NCBI RefSeq assembly: GCF_003952465.1
Contig: NZ_CP034448.1
Coordinates: 3,387,001 to 3,451,000 of the forward strand
Origin: Mesorhizobium sp. M1B.F.Ca.ET.045.04.1.1
GTDB lineage: Bacteria; Pseudomonadota; Alphaproteobacteria; Rhizobiales; Rhizobiaceae
Reading direction: 5' to 3'
Length of the DNA stretch: 64,000 bases
Positions 9,799 through 18,399 of the stretch are shown in pieces. Every line of letters starts with the position of its first letter. Position 1 is the stretch's first letter. Made by a program: the position numbers and the translations under genes. The notes below the pieces were generated by a model. It had not been told where the DNA came from. It did not search any database and saw only the letters and a program-made list of their open reading frames with translations.

Positions 9799-10639
9799 GG
9801 TCCTGTCCCTTTGAATTCGTTCCCAGGCCGATCAATCGCCGGGGAACAAGGCGGGATTTGGCCGCGATTGTGAATTGTGCATGACCGCGCGTTACGGAAG
9901 ATTGCTTGGCTTGCGACTGTGGCCGGAAAACATCAGTTGCAGCGCCGGAAAGATGTGTTGAAGCGGCAGCCAAAAAGACAGTCGGCGCTGGGATTTCTCC
10001 CAGCGCCTCCCTGTCAGATCAGGAACCAGTCGCGGCAGCAACTTCCGTAAAGTCGTCGCGCCAAGCCGGCCTTGATTTTGACGGTCCTGCCAGTCGCCAC
10101 CCGAGGGGCAGCGCCCGTTCCGGACCACGCCGATCTCCACCCTTGCGGGCTTCGCCCAGCGTGCCATCGAAGGTTTTCACCGGCCTTCATGGCAGCATCG
10201 GTCCGCCGTTGGCGTTCGCACGCTTTCCGCGGCCCCGCCGACATCCGTCCCTCCAACAGGCGAACCTGCTCTCGTTCCGGCTCGTACGGGCCTCAGGAAA
10301 TCCGCCTTGCGCTTTGCCTTTCGGCGAGGCGTTCGGTAGCCGCCTGAGATGGGTTCAATGTACGCCGGGTAAGGGCTTTGCGGAATACACGCGGACCTGT
10401 GGATAGCGGGATTATCGGGGACCGCCGCGACAAGTCCCTGAATTTGCGGCCCAAACCCCTTAGACAGCCTGCCCGCATTTTCGTGGCTCCTTGGAGAATG
10501 GAGCCCTTGCCCCGCCGACCGGCCCGCGTTTCAATGCCGGCAAAGGATGCGGGCATCTGCTCCAGGCTCTTTGGCGGATGTCTGTCGCTATCCAAAACCG
10601 TCGTACGCTTTTGGGCGGCATGCCTCGGGGGAGGTCGGA
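9799..10639. other. 841-bp stretch without a convincing gene; possible minus-strand non-coding RNA
   Basis: Several frames are open, as expected for GC-rich DNA, but none has a good ribosome site plus rhizobial codon bias or a recognisable product. The stretch is closed on the left by a strong minus-strand intrinsic terminator (9972-10007) with no minus-strand gene in front of it, because the next gene upstream (10640-11578) reads the other way. That suggests an untranslated minus-strand transcript of up to about 600 nt. I looked for tmRNA tag codons, RNase P signature sequence and SRP RNA signature and found none. Confidence 0.35.
9972..10007 (-). terminator. Rho-independent terminator, orphan
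   Basis: Perfect 10-bp stem GGCGCTGGGA / TCCCAGCGCC (9984-9993 with 9998-10007) and a 4-nt loop. On the minus strand the stem is followed by GACTGTCTTTTT. The plus-strand side has no T-run. It therefore ends a minus-strand transcript coming from the gene-free stretch to the right. Confidence 0.75.
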
Positions 10640-11578
10640 TTGAAGGTCGGGGTGGTTCTCAATCCGATTGCGGGAGGCGGCAAGCTGAAGCGTCATTGGC
10701 CCGAGGTTGCCGCATCGCTCAAGAAGCATTTCGGTGAATTCGATCTGCGCGAAACGCAAACCAGCGGCGATGCCGAGCGGCTGGCGATCGACCTCGCGGT
10801 CGATGGCTGCAACCTGGTGATTGCCGCCGGCGGCGACGGCACGGCCAGCGAGGTGGCGGACGGGCTGCTGCAGGCAGAATTCGAGACCGGCCGGACGAGC
10901 GAACTTGGGCTGCTGCCCTGCGGCACCGGCATCGATTTCGCGCGAGGGCTGGGCCTGCCGGACGACATCGAGGAAGCGCTGGCGCGCATCGCCGGCGCCA
11001 GCGCGCGCAAGATCGACGCCGGACGCATCAGCTATATCGACGACCACGGCGCGCTGGCCAGCCGTCATTTCATCAACATCGCCAGTCTCGGCCTGTCAGG
11101 CGCCACCGATCGCGCGGTCAATGCCGACAAGCGCAAGGGCCAGGTCTCGGTCAAGGCGCTGTTCTTCTGGCGCACGGTGCTGGAGTTCCTCCGCTACCGC
11201 TTCCAGGAGGTCAGGATCACCATAGACGACGGCGAGCCGATCGAGGCGCGCATGGCGCTGGTGGCGGTCGCCAACGGCAAGTTCTTCGGCGGCGGCATGA
11301 TGATCGCGCCCGACGCCGATCTCTCCGACGGCCAGTTCGACATCGTCATCGTGCGGGCGCAGAACAAGCTCGGGCTGATCCGGGACATCCGGCTGCTCTA
11401 TGGCGGGCGCCACCGCAACCACCCGGCGATCACCATACTGCGCGGCCGCAAGGTGCTGGTGGAGCCGGTTGGCGATGTGGAGAAGAACGGCGCGCTGGTC
11501 GACATAGACGGCGAGTCACCGGGCCGAATCCCTGCGACTTTCGAAATCCTGCCCGGCGCGCTGACGCTGAGATGTTGA
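10640..11578 (+). CDS. Diacylglycerol/lipid kinase family protein (YegS/DagK-like)
   Basis: 312 residues. TTG start at 10640 chosen because GGGGGAGGT lies 5-13 bases upstream and the conserved fold begins at once (KVGVVLNPIAGGGK). The nucleotide-binding motif GGDGTASEV is at residues 64-72, followed by LGLLPCGTGIDFARGL, both diagnostic of the DAGK catalytic domain; the C-terminal half is the beta-sandwich with IAPDADLSDGQFDIV. Likely phosphorylates a lipid or sphingoid-like alcohol with ATP at the inner membrane; the substrate cannot be read from sequence. Confidence 0.9.
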   Translation: MKVGVVLNPIAGGGKLKRHWPEVAASLKKHFGEFDLRETQTSGDAERLAIDLAVDGCNLVIAAGGDGTASEVADGLLQAEFETGRTSELGLLPCGTGIDFARGLGLPDDIEEALARIAGASARKIDAGRISYIDDHGALASRHFINIASLGLSGATDRAVNADKRKGQVSVKALFFWRTVLEFLRYRFQEVRITIDDGEPIEARMALVAVANGKFFGGGMMIAPDADLSDGQFDIVIVRAQNKLGLIRDIRLLYGGRHRNHPAITILRGRKVLVEPVGDVEKNGALVDIDGESPGRIPATFEILPGALTLRC

Positions 11579-11648
11579 ATCAACTGCCTTAGGGGTTGAT
11601 TCCGCGCGTGCGATTAGATGATTGAAATGGCTGGCTAAATTTTGCCGG

Positions 11649-12572
11649 TTATACTTCAAGCTTGGCCGGAAAACCCGATGCGCGAAGCTCGGCTCCAACG
11701 GCATCCTCGAGCAGCTTGACGATCCGCGTCGACCAGGCGTCGCCGCCATAAGCTTCTTTGCCTTGCTCGAAAATCGCGTTGACACGGGTTGCCAGATCGA
11801 GCGGCACGCCGAAATCCTTGCCCATGGCAAGCGCGAAGCCGAGGTCCTTCAGCGCCAGGTCCATGGTGAAGCCGATGTCGTAGGAGCCGTTCAAGACGAG
11901 CTGGCTTTCGGTCTCGTGCACGAAGCTGTTGCCGGAGGAGGCGACGATGGCATGATAGGCTTGGGCGAGATCGAGCCCGCCTTGCTTGGCCAGCATCAGC
12001 GCCTCGCCGGCGGCGACCAGATGGATGAAGGCCAGCATGTTGGTGATGACCTTGATCACCGCCGCCGAACCGACCGGACCCATCAGGAACGATTTTGCGC
12101 ACATCGCCTCGATGGCAGGGCGATGCCGTTCGTAGAGTGCGGCGTCGCCACCGACCAGTGCGGTTATCTTTCCAACCGCGGCCAAATGCACGCCGCCGGT
12201 GACCGGGCATTCAAGCGTCTCGACGCCCTTCGCCAACGCCAGCGCCGACAGCCGCAAAATCTCGTCGCGGCCATTGGTCGACATCTCGATCCAGGTGCCG
12301 CCAGCGGGCAGGCCGTCCAGCAATCCGTCAGGGCCGGTCAGCACCGCCTCGCTCACCTTGGGCGAGGGCAGGCAAGTGATCGCGTTGCCGGCGTGGGCGA
12401 CTGCCTCGGCAGGGCTCCTGGCGGCTGTCGCGCCGAGCGCGACAAGCCTCTCGATCGGCGACGGGTCGCGGTCGAAGACGGTGACGGCGAAGCCGTTGCG
12501 TAGCAGGCTGGCGGCAAGGTTGCCGCCGAGATGGCCGAGGCCGATGAAGGCATAGGCGAGGCGCGCGGTCAC
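11649..12572 (-). CDS. NAD(P)-dependent beta-hydroxyacid dehydrogenase (3-hydroxyisobutyrate dehydrogenase family)
   Basis: 307 residues. The GTG start at 12572 overlaps the stop of the upstream enolase-type gene as GTGA, which decides the start. The Rossmann motif FIGLGHLGGNLAASL is at the N-terminus, the substrate loop CPVTGGVHLAAVGKIT near residue 120, and the catalytic-Lys region GSAAVIKVITNML near residue 170 (K in VIKV). Last gene of the 15393-to-11649 operon. It probably oxidises or reduces a hydroxyacid intermediate made from the dehydratase product; the specific substrate is inferred only from context. Confidence 0.88.
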   Translation of the reverse strand: MTARLAYAFIGLGHLGGNLAASLLRNGFAVTVFDRDPSPIERLVALGATAARSPAEAVAHAGNAITCLPSPKVSEAVLTGPDGLLDGLPAGGTWIEMSTNGRDEILRLSALALAKGVETLECPVTGGVHLAAVGKITALVGGDAALYERHRPAIEAMCAKSFLMGPVGSAAVIKVITNMLAFIHLVAAGEALMLAKQGGLDLAQAYHAIVASSGNSFVHETESQLVLNGSYDIGFTMDLALKDLGFALAMGKDFGVPLDLATRVNAIFEQGKEAYGGDAWSTRIVKLLEDAVGAELRASGFPAKLEV

Positions 12573-13780
12573 GGCATCAGCGGCGTCTGCATCATTTGCA
12601 GGTGCAATTCCTTGCCGCTGTAAGGATGCGCATCGCAGACCTCTTCGTTGAGCTCGACCCCGAGACCGGGCTCCTTTGATGGGATGACGTTGCCGTCCTG
12701 CCATTCGATCTTCTTCTTGAGCAGCGTAGCGTGGAAGCCGTCCCACTGCTTCAGCGATTCCAGGATGAGGAAGTTGGGCAGCGTCACCGCAAGCTGGATG
12801 TTGGCGGCGCCGACGATCGGCCCGCAATAACAATGCGGCGCGACCTGGATGTGATAGGCCTCGGCCATGGCAGCAATCTTCTTGGTTTCGAGAATGCCGC
12901 CAGAGCGGCCGAGGTCGGGCTGCAGGATGGTCGCGGCGCGGTTCTCGATGACGCGTGCGAACTCGGATTTTGTCGTCAGCCGCTCGCCGGTGGCGACTGG
13001 AATGGAGGTGGCGCGGGCGACCTGGGCCATCACCTCGGGCATGTCCGGCGGCACCGGCTCCTCGAACCACAGCGGATCGTAGGGCTCGATGGCCCGTGCG
13101 AGGCGCAGCGCGCCGGAAGCGGTGAACTGGCCATGGGTGCCGAACAGGATGTCGGCCCTGGTGCCGACGGCCTCGCGGATCGCCTTGATCATGCGCGCCG
13201 AAAGATCGATGTCGATGAGGCGCGGCTGATGGCCGTCATAGGCGGTGCAGGGGCCGGCCGGGTCGAGCTTCACGGCGTTGAAGCCTTGCTCGACATATTC
13301 CAGCGCGCAGGCGGCGGCCATGTCGGGATCGTTATAGACGTTCTGGCCGCGCGCATCTTCCGAATGGACGCTGCCGGTGTGCGGATAAAGGTAGGTATAG
13401 GAGCGCAGCGTCTCGTGCACCTGGCCGCCGAGCAGCTTGTAGACCGGCTTGCCCGCCTCCTTGCCGATAATGTCCCAACAGGCCATTTCGAGCGCCGAGA
13501 AGCAGCCCATGCCGGAGACATCGGGTCGCTGGGTGAAGCCGGAGGAATACACGCGGCGGAACAGGTTCTCGACATCGTGCGGATCACGGCCGATCAAATA
13601 GCGCTCGGCCATGTCCTCGATCATCCTGGCCGTGACATGCGCCGAAAAAGTTGCGTTGTAGGCCTCGCCGTAGCCCACCACGCCGCCGTCGGTGGTGAGC
13701 TTGACGAAGATGAAATACTTGCCGCCGATGCCGGGCGGCGGGTTGCCGACAACCCAGGTCTTGACGTCGGTGACTTTCAT
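12569..13780 (-). CDS. Enolase-superfamily sugar-acid dehydratase (mandelate racemase/galactonate dehydratase-like)
   Basis: 403 residues; ATG at 13780 overlaps the stop of the GMC gene (ATGA). N-terminal capping domain MKVTDVKTWVVGNPPP, then TIM barrel with the metal-ligand strand ends: KLDPAGP, GTHGQFTASGA, WFEEPVPPDMPE, VATGERL, ILQPDLGRSGG and APHCYCGPI (catalytic His). The pattern resembles the galactonate/mannonate dehydratase group, which dehydrates aldonic acids to 2-keto-3-deoxy acids. Sits between an FAD alcohol oxidase and a hydroxyacid dehydrogenase, so a polyol or sugar-acid pathway is likely; the sugar is not identifiable. Confidence 0.88.
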   Translation of the reverse strand: MKVTDVKTWVVGNPPPGIGGKYFIFVKLTTDGGVVGYGEAYNATFSAHVTARMIEDMAERYLIGRDPHDVENLFRRVYSSGFTQRPDVSGMGCFSALEMACWDIIGKEAGKPVYKLLGGQVHETLRSYTYLYPHTGSVHSEDARGQNVYNDPDMAAACALEYVEQGFNAVKLDPAGPCTAYDGHQPRLIDIDLSARMIKAIREAVGTRADILFGTHGQFTASGALRLARAIEPYDPLWFEEPVPPDMPEVMAQVARATSIPVATGERLTTKSEFARVIENRAATILQPDLGRSGGILETKKIAAMAEAYHIQVAPHCYCGPIVGAANIQLAVTLPNFLILESLKQWDGFHATLLKKKIEWQDGNVIPSKEPGLGVELNEEVCDAHPYSGKELHLQMMQTPLMP

Positions 13781-15393
13781 TTCTGATCCTCCAGAACCAG
13801 CTCGGCGCCTTTCCATCCGGTGAGGATCGAGGCGGCGTTGGTGTTGCCCGTGATGTTGTCGGGAAAGATCGAAGCGTCGATGACGCGCAGGCCATCGAGG
13901 CCATGCACGCGCAGCCGCGGATCGACGACGGCGCGCGAGGCATCCGGTCCCATGCGGCAGGTCGAAACCGGATGATAGACGGTGCCCGAGCGCTTCCTGA
14001 AATCCTGAATCAGATCGGCATCGGATGTGATTGACGGACCAGGCAAAACCTCTTCCACAATGATCTCGGCCATGGCCGGCATCGCGGCGATCTTGCGCAC
14101 GAATTTCACCGCCGCCAGCATCTCGTCGACATCGGCGTTGGTGGAATAGGCGTTGGCCGTGATCCTCGGATAGTCGCGCGGATTCTTCGAGCGGATCATG
14201 ATCTCGCCGCGGCTCGACGGGCGGCAATTGGAAAGGCCGATGGAAAAGCCGGGCCACGGGTCGGGCGTCAGGATCGGGCGCTCGCCGCTCTTCGGAATGA
14301 CCGTCGAGAAGGCTTGGAAATAAAGCTGCATGTTCGGCCGCGTCATTGACGGGTCGGTGCGGAAGAAGCCGCCGGCATTGTTCATCGACAGCGACAGCGG
14401 GCCCGAGCGCAAGAGGATGTATTGCATGCCGACGAGCAGCTTGCCCCACCATGGACGCAGGATCTGGTTGAGCGTCGGCAGCTTGCCCTTGAAGGTGTAG
14501 TTGATGCCGACATGGTCCTGCAGGTTGGCGCCGACATTATCGTTGGCGTGGACGACGGGGATGCCAAGACCGGTGAGCAGCGCCGAGGGGCCGACGCCGG
14601 AGAGTTGTAGCAATTGCGGCGAGTTGACCGAGCCGCCGGACAGGATCACCTCGCGGGCCGCGCGGACAGTTTTCTTCTCACCATTCAGCTCATATTCGAC
14701 GCCGACGGCGCGCTTGCCCTCGAACAGGATTTTCGTCGCGAGCGCGTTGGTCTCGACGCGGACGTTGCCGCGCTTCATGGCCGGGCGCAGGAAGGCCCGC
14801 GCCGCGGACATGCGGCGGCCGTTCCGGGTGGTGATCTGGTAGACGCCGACACCTTCCTGCGAAGCGCCGTTGAAATCCGGATTGAACGGCAGCCCGGCCT
14901 GCTGTGCGGCCGCCAAATAGCGCTTCGTCAGCGGGTGCACGGCGTTCGAGCAATCGGTGATATGCAACGGGCCGCCGACGCCGCGCCATTGGTCCGCGCC
15001 GGCCTCATTGTCCTCCAGCGCCTTGAAGGCGGGCAGCAGCTCGTCATAGCTCCAGCCCGGATTGCCGGCGGCGGCCCAGGCGTCGAAATCCTCGCGCGCG
15101 CCGCGGATAAAGACCATGGCGTTGATCGAGCTCGATCCGCCGAGCAGCTTGCCGCGCGGCCAGTGGTCGGCATTGTTGCTGAGGCCGGGATCAGGCTCGG
15201 CCTTGTAGTTCCAGTTGACGGCCGGATCGAAGAAGGTCTTGCCGTAGCCGAGCGGCATCTGGACATAGAAGCGGCGGTCGCTTCCGCCCGCCTCCAGCAC
15301 CAGCACCGAAAAGCGGCCTGAGGCCGAGAGCCTTTCGGCAACAACCGAGCCGGCCGAGCCGGAGCCGACGATGATGAAGTCATATGTCTGCAT
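13777..15393 (-). CDS. GMC-family FAD-dependent alcohol dehydrogenase (choline dehydrogenase-like)
   Basis: 538 residues from ATG at 15393. FAD-binding Rossmann motif FIIVGSGSAGSVVAERL at residues 5-21, GMC signature 1 region WPRGKLLGGSSSINAMVF near residue 85, signature 2 SGGSVNSPQLLQLSGVGP near 260, and the C-terminal catalytic His block YHPVSTCRMG and GNTNAASI. These enzymes oxidise primary or secondary alcohols with FAD. First gene of a three-gene operon with 4-base overlaps to the next genes, so it probably makes the acid handled by the downstream dehydratase. No betaine genes are nearby, which argues against a dedicated choline role. Confidence 0.92.
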   Translation of the reverse strand: MQTYDFIIVGSGSAGSVVAERLSASGRFSVLVLEAGGSDRRFYVQMPLGYGKTFFDPAVNWNYKAEPDPGLSNNADHWPRGKLLGGSSSINAMVFIRGAREDFDAWAAAGNPGWSYDELLPAFKALEDNEAGADQWRGVGGPLHITDCSNAVHPLTKRYLAAAQQAGLPFNPDFNGASQEGVGVYQITTRNGRRMSAARAFLRPAMKRGNVRVETNALATKILFEGKRAVGVEYELNGEKKTVRAAREVILSGGSVNSPQLLQLSGVGPSALLTGLGIPVVHANDNVGANLQDHVGINYTFKGKLPTLNQILRPWWGKLLVGMQYILLRSGPLSLSMNNAGGFFRTDPSMTRPNMQLYFQAFSTVIPKSGERPILTPDPWPGFSIGLSNCRPSSRGEIMIRSKNPRDYPRITANAYSTNADVDEMLAAVKFVRKIAAMPAMAEIIVEEVLPGPSITSDADLIQDFRKRSGTVYHPVSTCRMGPDASRAVVDPRLRVHGLDGLRVIDASIFPDNITGNTNAASILTGWKGAELVLEDQK

Positions 15394-15524
15394 GATGCGC
15401 GGGCGGCTCCGAAATCCGGGGCTTACCCTAGACACTGCCGGCTGACGTCGTCGCCGGGGCTTCCGGCATGGCTTGTGAAAAAAGCGACCGGCGTTCGTGT
15501 CGGAATCGCCCCGGAAGTGCTGGT

Positions 15525-15815
15525 TTAATCGACAGGCTGGCCGGCTTCGTCGGTAACCGACAGCCGGGCGACCTGCGTGAGGAAATGTTCTTCCAGCAAT
15601 TGTTCGATCACTGCAGCGGTACGACGCACGCGCCGCTTCGAGCGAACCGGTATGGTGAGTTGCGACGAGACGCGATCCACATCGTCGAGCGAAAGCGACG
15701 CGAGTTCGTTCGATCGCAAGGCGCGATAAAGGTCCTCGGCGAATATCCAGATCTTGAAGTTGAGATCGTGGTCGCCCGGCGTCGTCTCGAAATCGATGAG
15801 GATGCGACGTGCCAT
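15525..15815 (-). CDS. Small protein of unknown function
   Basis: 96 residues from ATG at 15815 (ARRILIDFETTPGDHDLNFK...). Charged, Arg-rich, no signal peptide or membrane segment; a region RSKRRVRRTAAVIEQLLEEH could be a basic helix. A 12-residue longer start exists but begins inside low-quality sequence. It lies between the operon start at 15393 and the divergent thioesterase at 15905. No family recognised. Confidence 0.55.
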   Translation of the reverse strand: MARRILIDFETTPGDHDLNFKIWIFAEDLYRALRSNELASLSLDDVDRVSSQLTIPVRSKRRVRRTAAVIEQLLEEHFLTQVARLSVTDEAGQPVD

Positions 15816-15904
15816 ACAAGCTCTCCAACCTGCCGTTCCGGCGTTGACCATTCATCCCGTGATCGCTACGCAATTTCGTCAATCTGGCAAGGAGTTGTCT
15901 CCCC

Positions 15905-16300
15905 ATGGTGCATTACGCGGACGGACGGCCGCTTGGCGACCTGACGCTGAGGACGCTGGCCATGCCGTCCGACGCCAATGCGGCCGGGGACATCTTCGGC
16001 GGCTGGGTGATGGCGCAGATGGACCTTGCCTGCGGCATCCGCGCGGCCGAGCGCGCCAAGGGCCGCGTGGTGACGGCGGCGGTGAAGGAGATGTCCTTCG
16101 CCAAGCCGATGAAGATCGGCGACACGCTCTGCATCTACACGCATGTCGAGCGCGTCGGCCGCACCTCGATGACGCTCAAGGTCGAGGCCTGGGCGCAACG
16201 CTACCTCTCCGACCTGATGGAAAAGGTCACCCATGCCGATTTCGTCATGGTGGCGCTCGACGGCGAGGGCAAACCGAAGCCGGTTCCGGCCGAAAGCTGA
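15905..16300 (+). CDS. Acyl-CoA thioesterase, hotdog fold (YciA-like)
   Basis: 131 residues. Single hotdog domain with PSDANAAGDIFGGWVMAQMDLACGIRA (catalytic Asp and the long helix), followed by KEMSFAKPMKIGDTLCIYTHVERVGRTSM. Length and motifs match YciA-type acyl-CoA hydrolases, which release free fatty acids from CoA with broad specificity in the cytoplasm. Monocistronic between a divergent small gene and a small membrane peptide gene. Confidence 0.92.
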   Translation: MVHYADGRPLGDLTLRTLAMPSDANAAGDIFGGWVMAQMDLACGIRAAERAKGRVVTAAVKEMSFAKPMKIGDTLCIYTHVERVGRTSMTLKVEAWAQRYLSDLMEKVTHADFVMVALDGEGKPKPVPAES

Positions 16301-16415
16301 CGAAGGCGATTCTCCAATCCAGAGTCATTTGTAACATCGCCTGCGCGAGCAATGTGCTTCGCGACATCCAATGGTTGCCTTCGCGCTCAATTCTGAGGGT
16401 GTTGGAGGAAAGACA

Positions 16416-16619
16416 ATGCGTCAACACATGCTGAACGGCTGGCTGGTGGCAGCCCTCGTCGCCCTGGTCTGCCTGCTCGGCATAACGGCCTATGCCGAGG
16501 TGAAAAAAGATCTTCCGCGCACCGCCCAATTGCATGGCAACGGGAGCGTTGAGACGCAGGGCGCGACGCGCGCGATCTGCAATCCAACGCCTTGTGGCAG
16601 CACCAGGTCAAAAGCCTGA
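16416..16619 (+). CDS. Small single-pass membrane or exported peptide
   Basis: 67 residues. ATG at 16416 has GGAGGA 8 bases upstream. Residues 7-27 (GWLVAALVALVCLLGITAYA) form one strong hydrophobic segment that could be a signal peptide (AYA cleavage site) or membrane anchor; the remainder is polar with two Cys. No homologue recognised. The Shine-Dalgarno sequence and hydrophobic segment support a real gene. Confidence 0.5.
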   Translation: MRQHMLNGWLVAALVALVCLLGITAYAEVKKDLPRTAQLHGNGSVETQGATRAICNPTPCGSTRSKA

Positions 16620-16786
16620 ATGGCTGTCTTTAAAACGCGGTCCTCGTCATCAGAGTCGAGCAGGCGTTAGACTGACATCGCGTCCAATACGACAAGCGGA
16701 AAGATTCCAAGATATAGCCGTGCGCGCTTCTTCGGTGGGCAAAGCCTTCCACCCAAGAAACTCAAATCCCTTGTGGTGCAAGGCTT

Positions 16787-17155
16787 TCAAGCCCGCGTGC
16801 CATCAAACTTTGCGCGGGCGGCCTTGACCCTTTCGGTATTCCTGCGCGCCCATTCGCCGAGTGCGCCGACCGGCACCAGCAGCTCGTGGCCGAGCTCCGT
16901 CAGCTCATAATCGACACGCGGCGGAATGGTCGGAAACACTTTTCGCGTGACGAAGCCGTCACGTTCAAGACCGCGCAAAGTGCTGGTCAGCATCTTCTGT
17001 GAAATGCCGCCGACGGCCGTGCGCAATTCGTTGAAGCGCATCGCCCCGTTGCCCAACTTGCCGACCACCAGAACTGTCCATTTGTCGCCGACCCGTTGCA
17101 GGATTTCCGAAACGGCGCGGCAGTCCTCGGTGTTGTGCGGGTGCCTCAGTAACAA
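16787..17155 (-). CDS. HxlR-family transcriptional regulator
   Basis: 122 residues from TTG at 17155. HxlR winged-helix fold: CRAVSEILQRVGDKWTVLV, then GISQKMLTSTLRGLERDGFVTR and a wing PPRVDYELTELG. A Cys sits just before the first helix (TEDCRAV), the position of the redox- or electrophile-sensing Cys in several family members. Divergent from the flavin reductase gene starting at 17246, with 90 bp between; it very likely represses that gene in response to oxidative or electrophile stress (inference). Confidence 0.88.
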   Translation of the reverse strand: MLLRHPHNTEDCRAVSEILQRVGDKWTVLVVGKLGNGAMRFNELRTAVGGISQKMLTSTLRGLERDGFVTRKVFPTIPPRVDYELTELGHELLVPVGALGEWARRNTERVKAARAKFDGTRA

Positions 17156-17245
17156 AAACGTGCCTCCTTGCGTGGCGATTTGTCAGTATCACATATAGCG
17201 CCGGTATCCAAACGATACCAAAAATTCCCGCAAGGAGAGCCCAAG

Positions 17246-17851
17246 ATGTCCAAGCCCAAAATCGCCATTGTCGTCGGTTCGACGCGCGCCGCCCGCTTCG
17301 CTGACGTGCCGACGCAGTGGATCGCCAAGATCGCCAAGACGCATGCCGACATCGACGTCGAAGTCGTCGATCTGCGCGATTTCCCGCTGCCCTTCTTCGA
17401 CGAGGTCGCATCGTCAGCCTGGGCGCCGTCGCAGAACGAGGTGGCGCAGCGCTGGCAGAAGAAGGTCGCCGAGTTCGACGGCTTCATCTTTACCGCCGCC
17501 GAGTACAATCATGGCCCGACCGCCGTGCTCAAGAACGCGATCGACTATGCCGCCAATGAGTGGAACAGGAAGCCGGCCGGTTTCGTCGGCTACGGCAGCG
17601 TCGGCGGCTCGCGCGCCGTCGAACAGCTCCGGCTGCATGCCGTCGAGCTGCAGATGGCGCCGGTCAAGTCGGCTGTCCACATCGCCTGGGGCGATTTCCT
17701 TGCGGTTCGCCAGGGCGAAAAGAAGCTCGAGGACATCGAGCATCTGAACCAGGCTGCGGCCGCGCTCGTGAACGACGTCGCCTGGTGGGCGAAAGTGCTG
17801 AAGGCGGCTCGCGCTGCCGATGCGATTGACGCTGAAGCCAAGGCGGCTTGA
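17246..17851 (+). CDS. NADPH-dependent FMN reductase family protein
   Basis: 201 residues from ATG at 17246 with AAGGAGAG upstream. Flavodoxin-like fold: KIAIVVGSTRAARFADVP (phosphate loop), FPLPFFDE and AEYNHGPTAVLKNAIDYA, which is the flavin-contact motif PEYNxxxxxxLKNAID of the family, with A for P. Likely an FMN-dependent quinone, azo or chromate-type reductase. Divergent from an HxlR regulator whose family often controls such reductases. Confidence 0.9.
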   Translation: MSKPKIAIVVGSTRAARFADVPTQWIAKIAKTHADIDVEVVDLRDFPLPFFDEVASSAWAPSQNEVAQRWQKKVAEFDGFIFTAAEYNHGPTAVLKNAIDYAANEWNRKPAGFVGYGSVGGSRAVEQLRLHAVELQMAPVKSAVHIAWGDFLAVRQGEKKLEDIEHLNQAAAALVNDVAWWAKVLKAARAADAIDAEAKAA

Positions 17852-17882
17852 GCCGTCGATCGAGATTATCCTCCCAATGGAC

Positions 17883-17912
17883 AAAGGGGCGGCGCTTGCG
17901 CCGCCCCTTTCA
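17883..17912. terminator. Bidirectional Rho-independent terminator
   Basis: 13-bp perfect stem AAAGGGGCGGCGC / GCGCCGCCCCTTT (17883-17895 with 17898-17910) around a 2-nt TT centre. T-rich on the plus side and A-rich on the left, so it can stop the flavin reductase mRNA and the convergent HxlR mRNA; the HxlR stop codon overlaps its right edge. Confidence 0.8.
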
Positions 17913-18302
17913 ATTTGCGGAAGCCTCAGCGGCCTGCCTTGGCCTGATGATGCAGTCGGCAATGTGCTCCCGTTCGTTCAGCTCGTCGGCGTGGTGCTGT
18001 CCCCATTGGCAAAGCGCCAAAAGGATCGGCTCGAGACTGAGACCGAGAGGCGTCGCCGAATATTCCACACGCGCCGGGACCTCAGCGAAGATTTCGCGGC
18101 TCACCAGCCCGTGCTCCTCCATCTCGCGCAACTGCTCGATCAGCACCTTCTGGGTGATGCCGGGCATCAATGCCTTGAGCGCCGAGAGACGGCGCGGGCC
18201 ATCGAACAGATAATAGAGGATCACCGCTTTCCAGCGGCCCGAGACAACTTTCAGGGCGCGCTCCGCCGGCAGCATCGGCAGTTTCTTGATTGTGCGGGCC
18301 AT
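17910..18302 (-). CDS. HxlR-family transcriptional regulator
   Basis: 130 residues from ATG at 18302, with AGGAGGTGACC immediately upstream. Winged helix: AERALKVVSGRWKAVILYYLFDG, GITQKVLIEQLREMEEHGLVSR, PARVEYSATPLG. Unlike the neighbour at 16787 it has no Cys before the first helix, so it is unlikely to use that redox switch. Divergent from the quinone-oxidoreductase gene starting at 18400 (97 bp between), which is its probable target. Confidence 0.9.
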   Translation of the reverse strand: MARTIKKLPMLPAERALKVVSGRWKAVILYYLFDGPRRLSALKALMPGITQKVLIEQLREMEEHGLVSREIFAEVPARVEYSATPLGLSLEPILLALCQWGQHHADELNEREHIADCIIRPRQAAEASAN

Positions 18303-18399
18303 GGTCACCTCCTGGTGAGAAGCGGACAAATGAGTGTGTAGAAACGACAGCGCAGATAGTGGCAAAGCGCGACCGATGCCATAGCGATCGGAGCTTGCC

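Noticed and set aside
9906-10406. 166-codon plus frame in the gene-free stretch
   Set aside because: No ribosome site, Arg/Pro/Ser-rich product, and no rhizobial codon-position bias; the orphan minus-strand terminator suggests a non-coding transcript instead.
9961-10560. tmRNA, RNase P RNA or SRP RNA in the gene-free stretch
   Set aside because: No ANDN-type tag codons, no GGAAAGTCCGGGC-like RNase P core, no SRP tetraloop motif on either strand; a GCGAACGCCAAC segment looked tag-like but does not end in a normal proteolysis tag.
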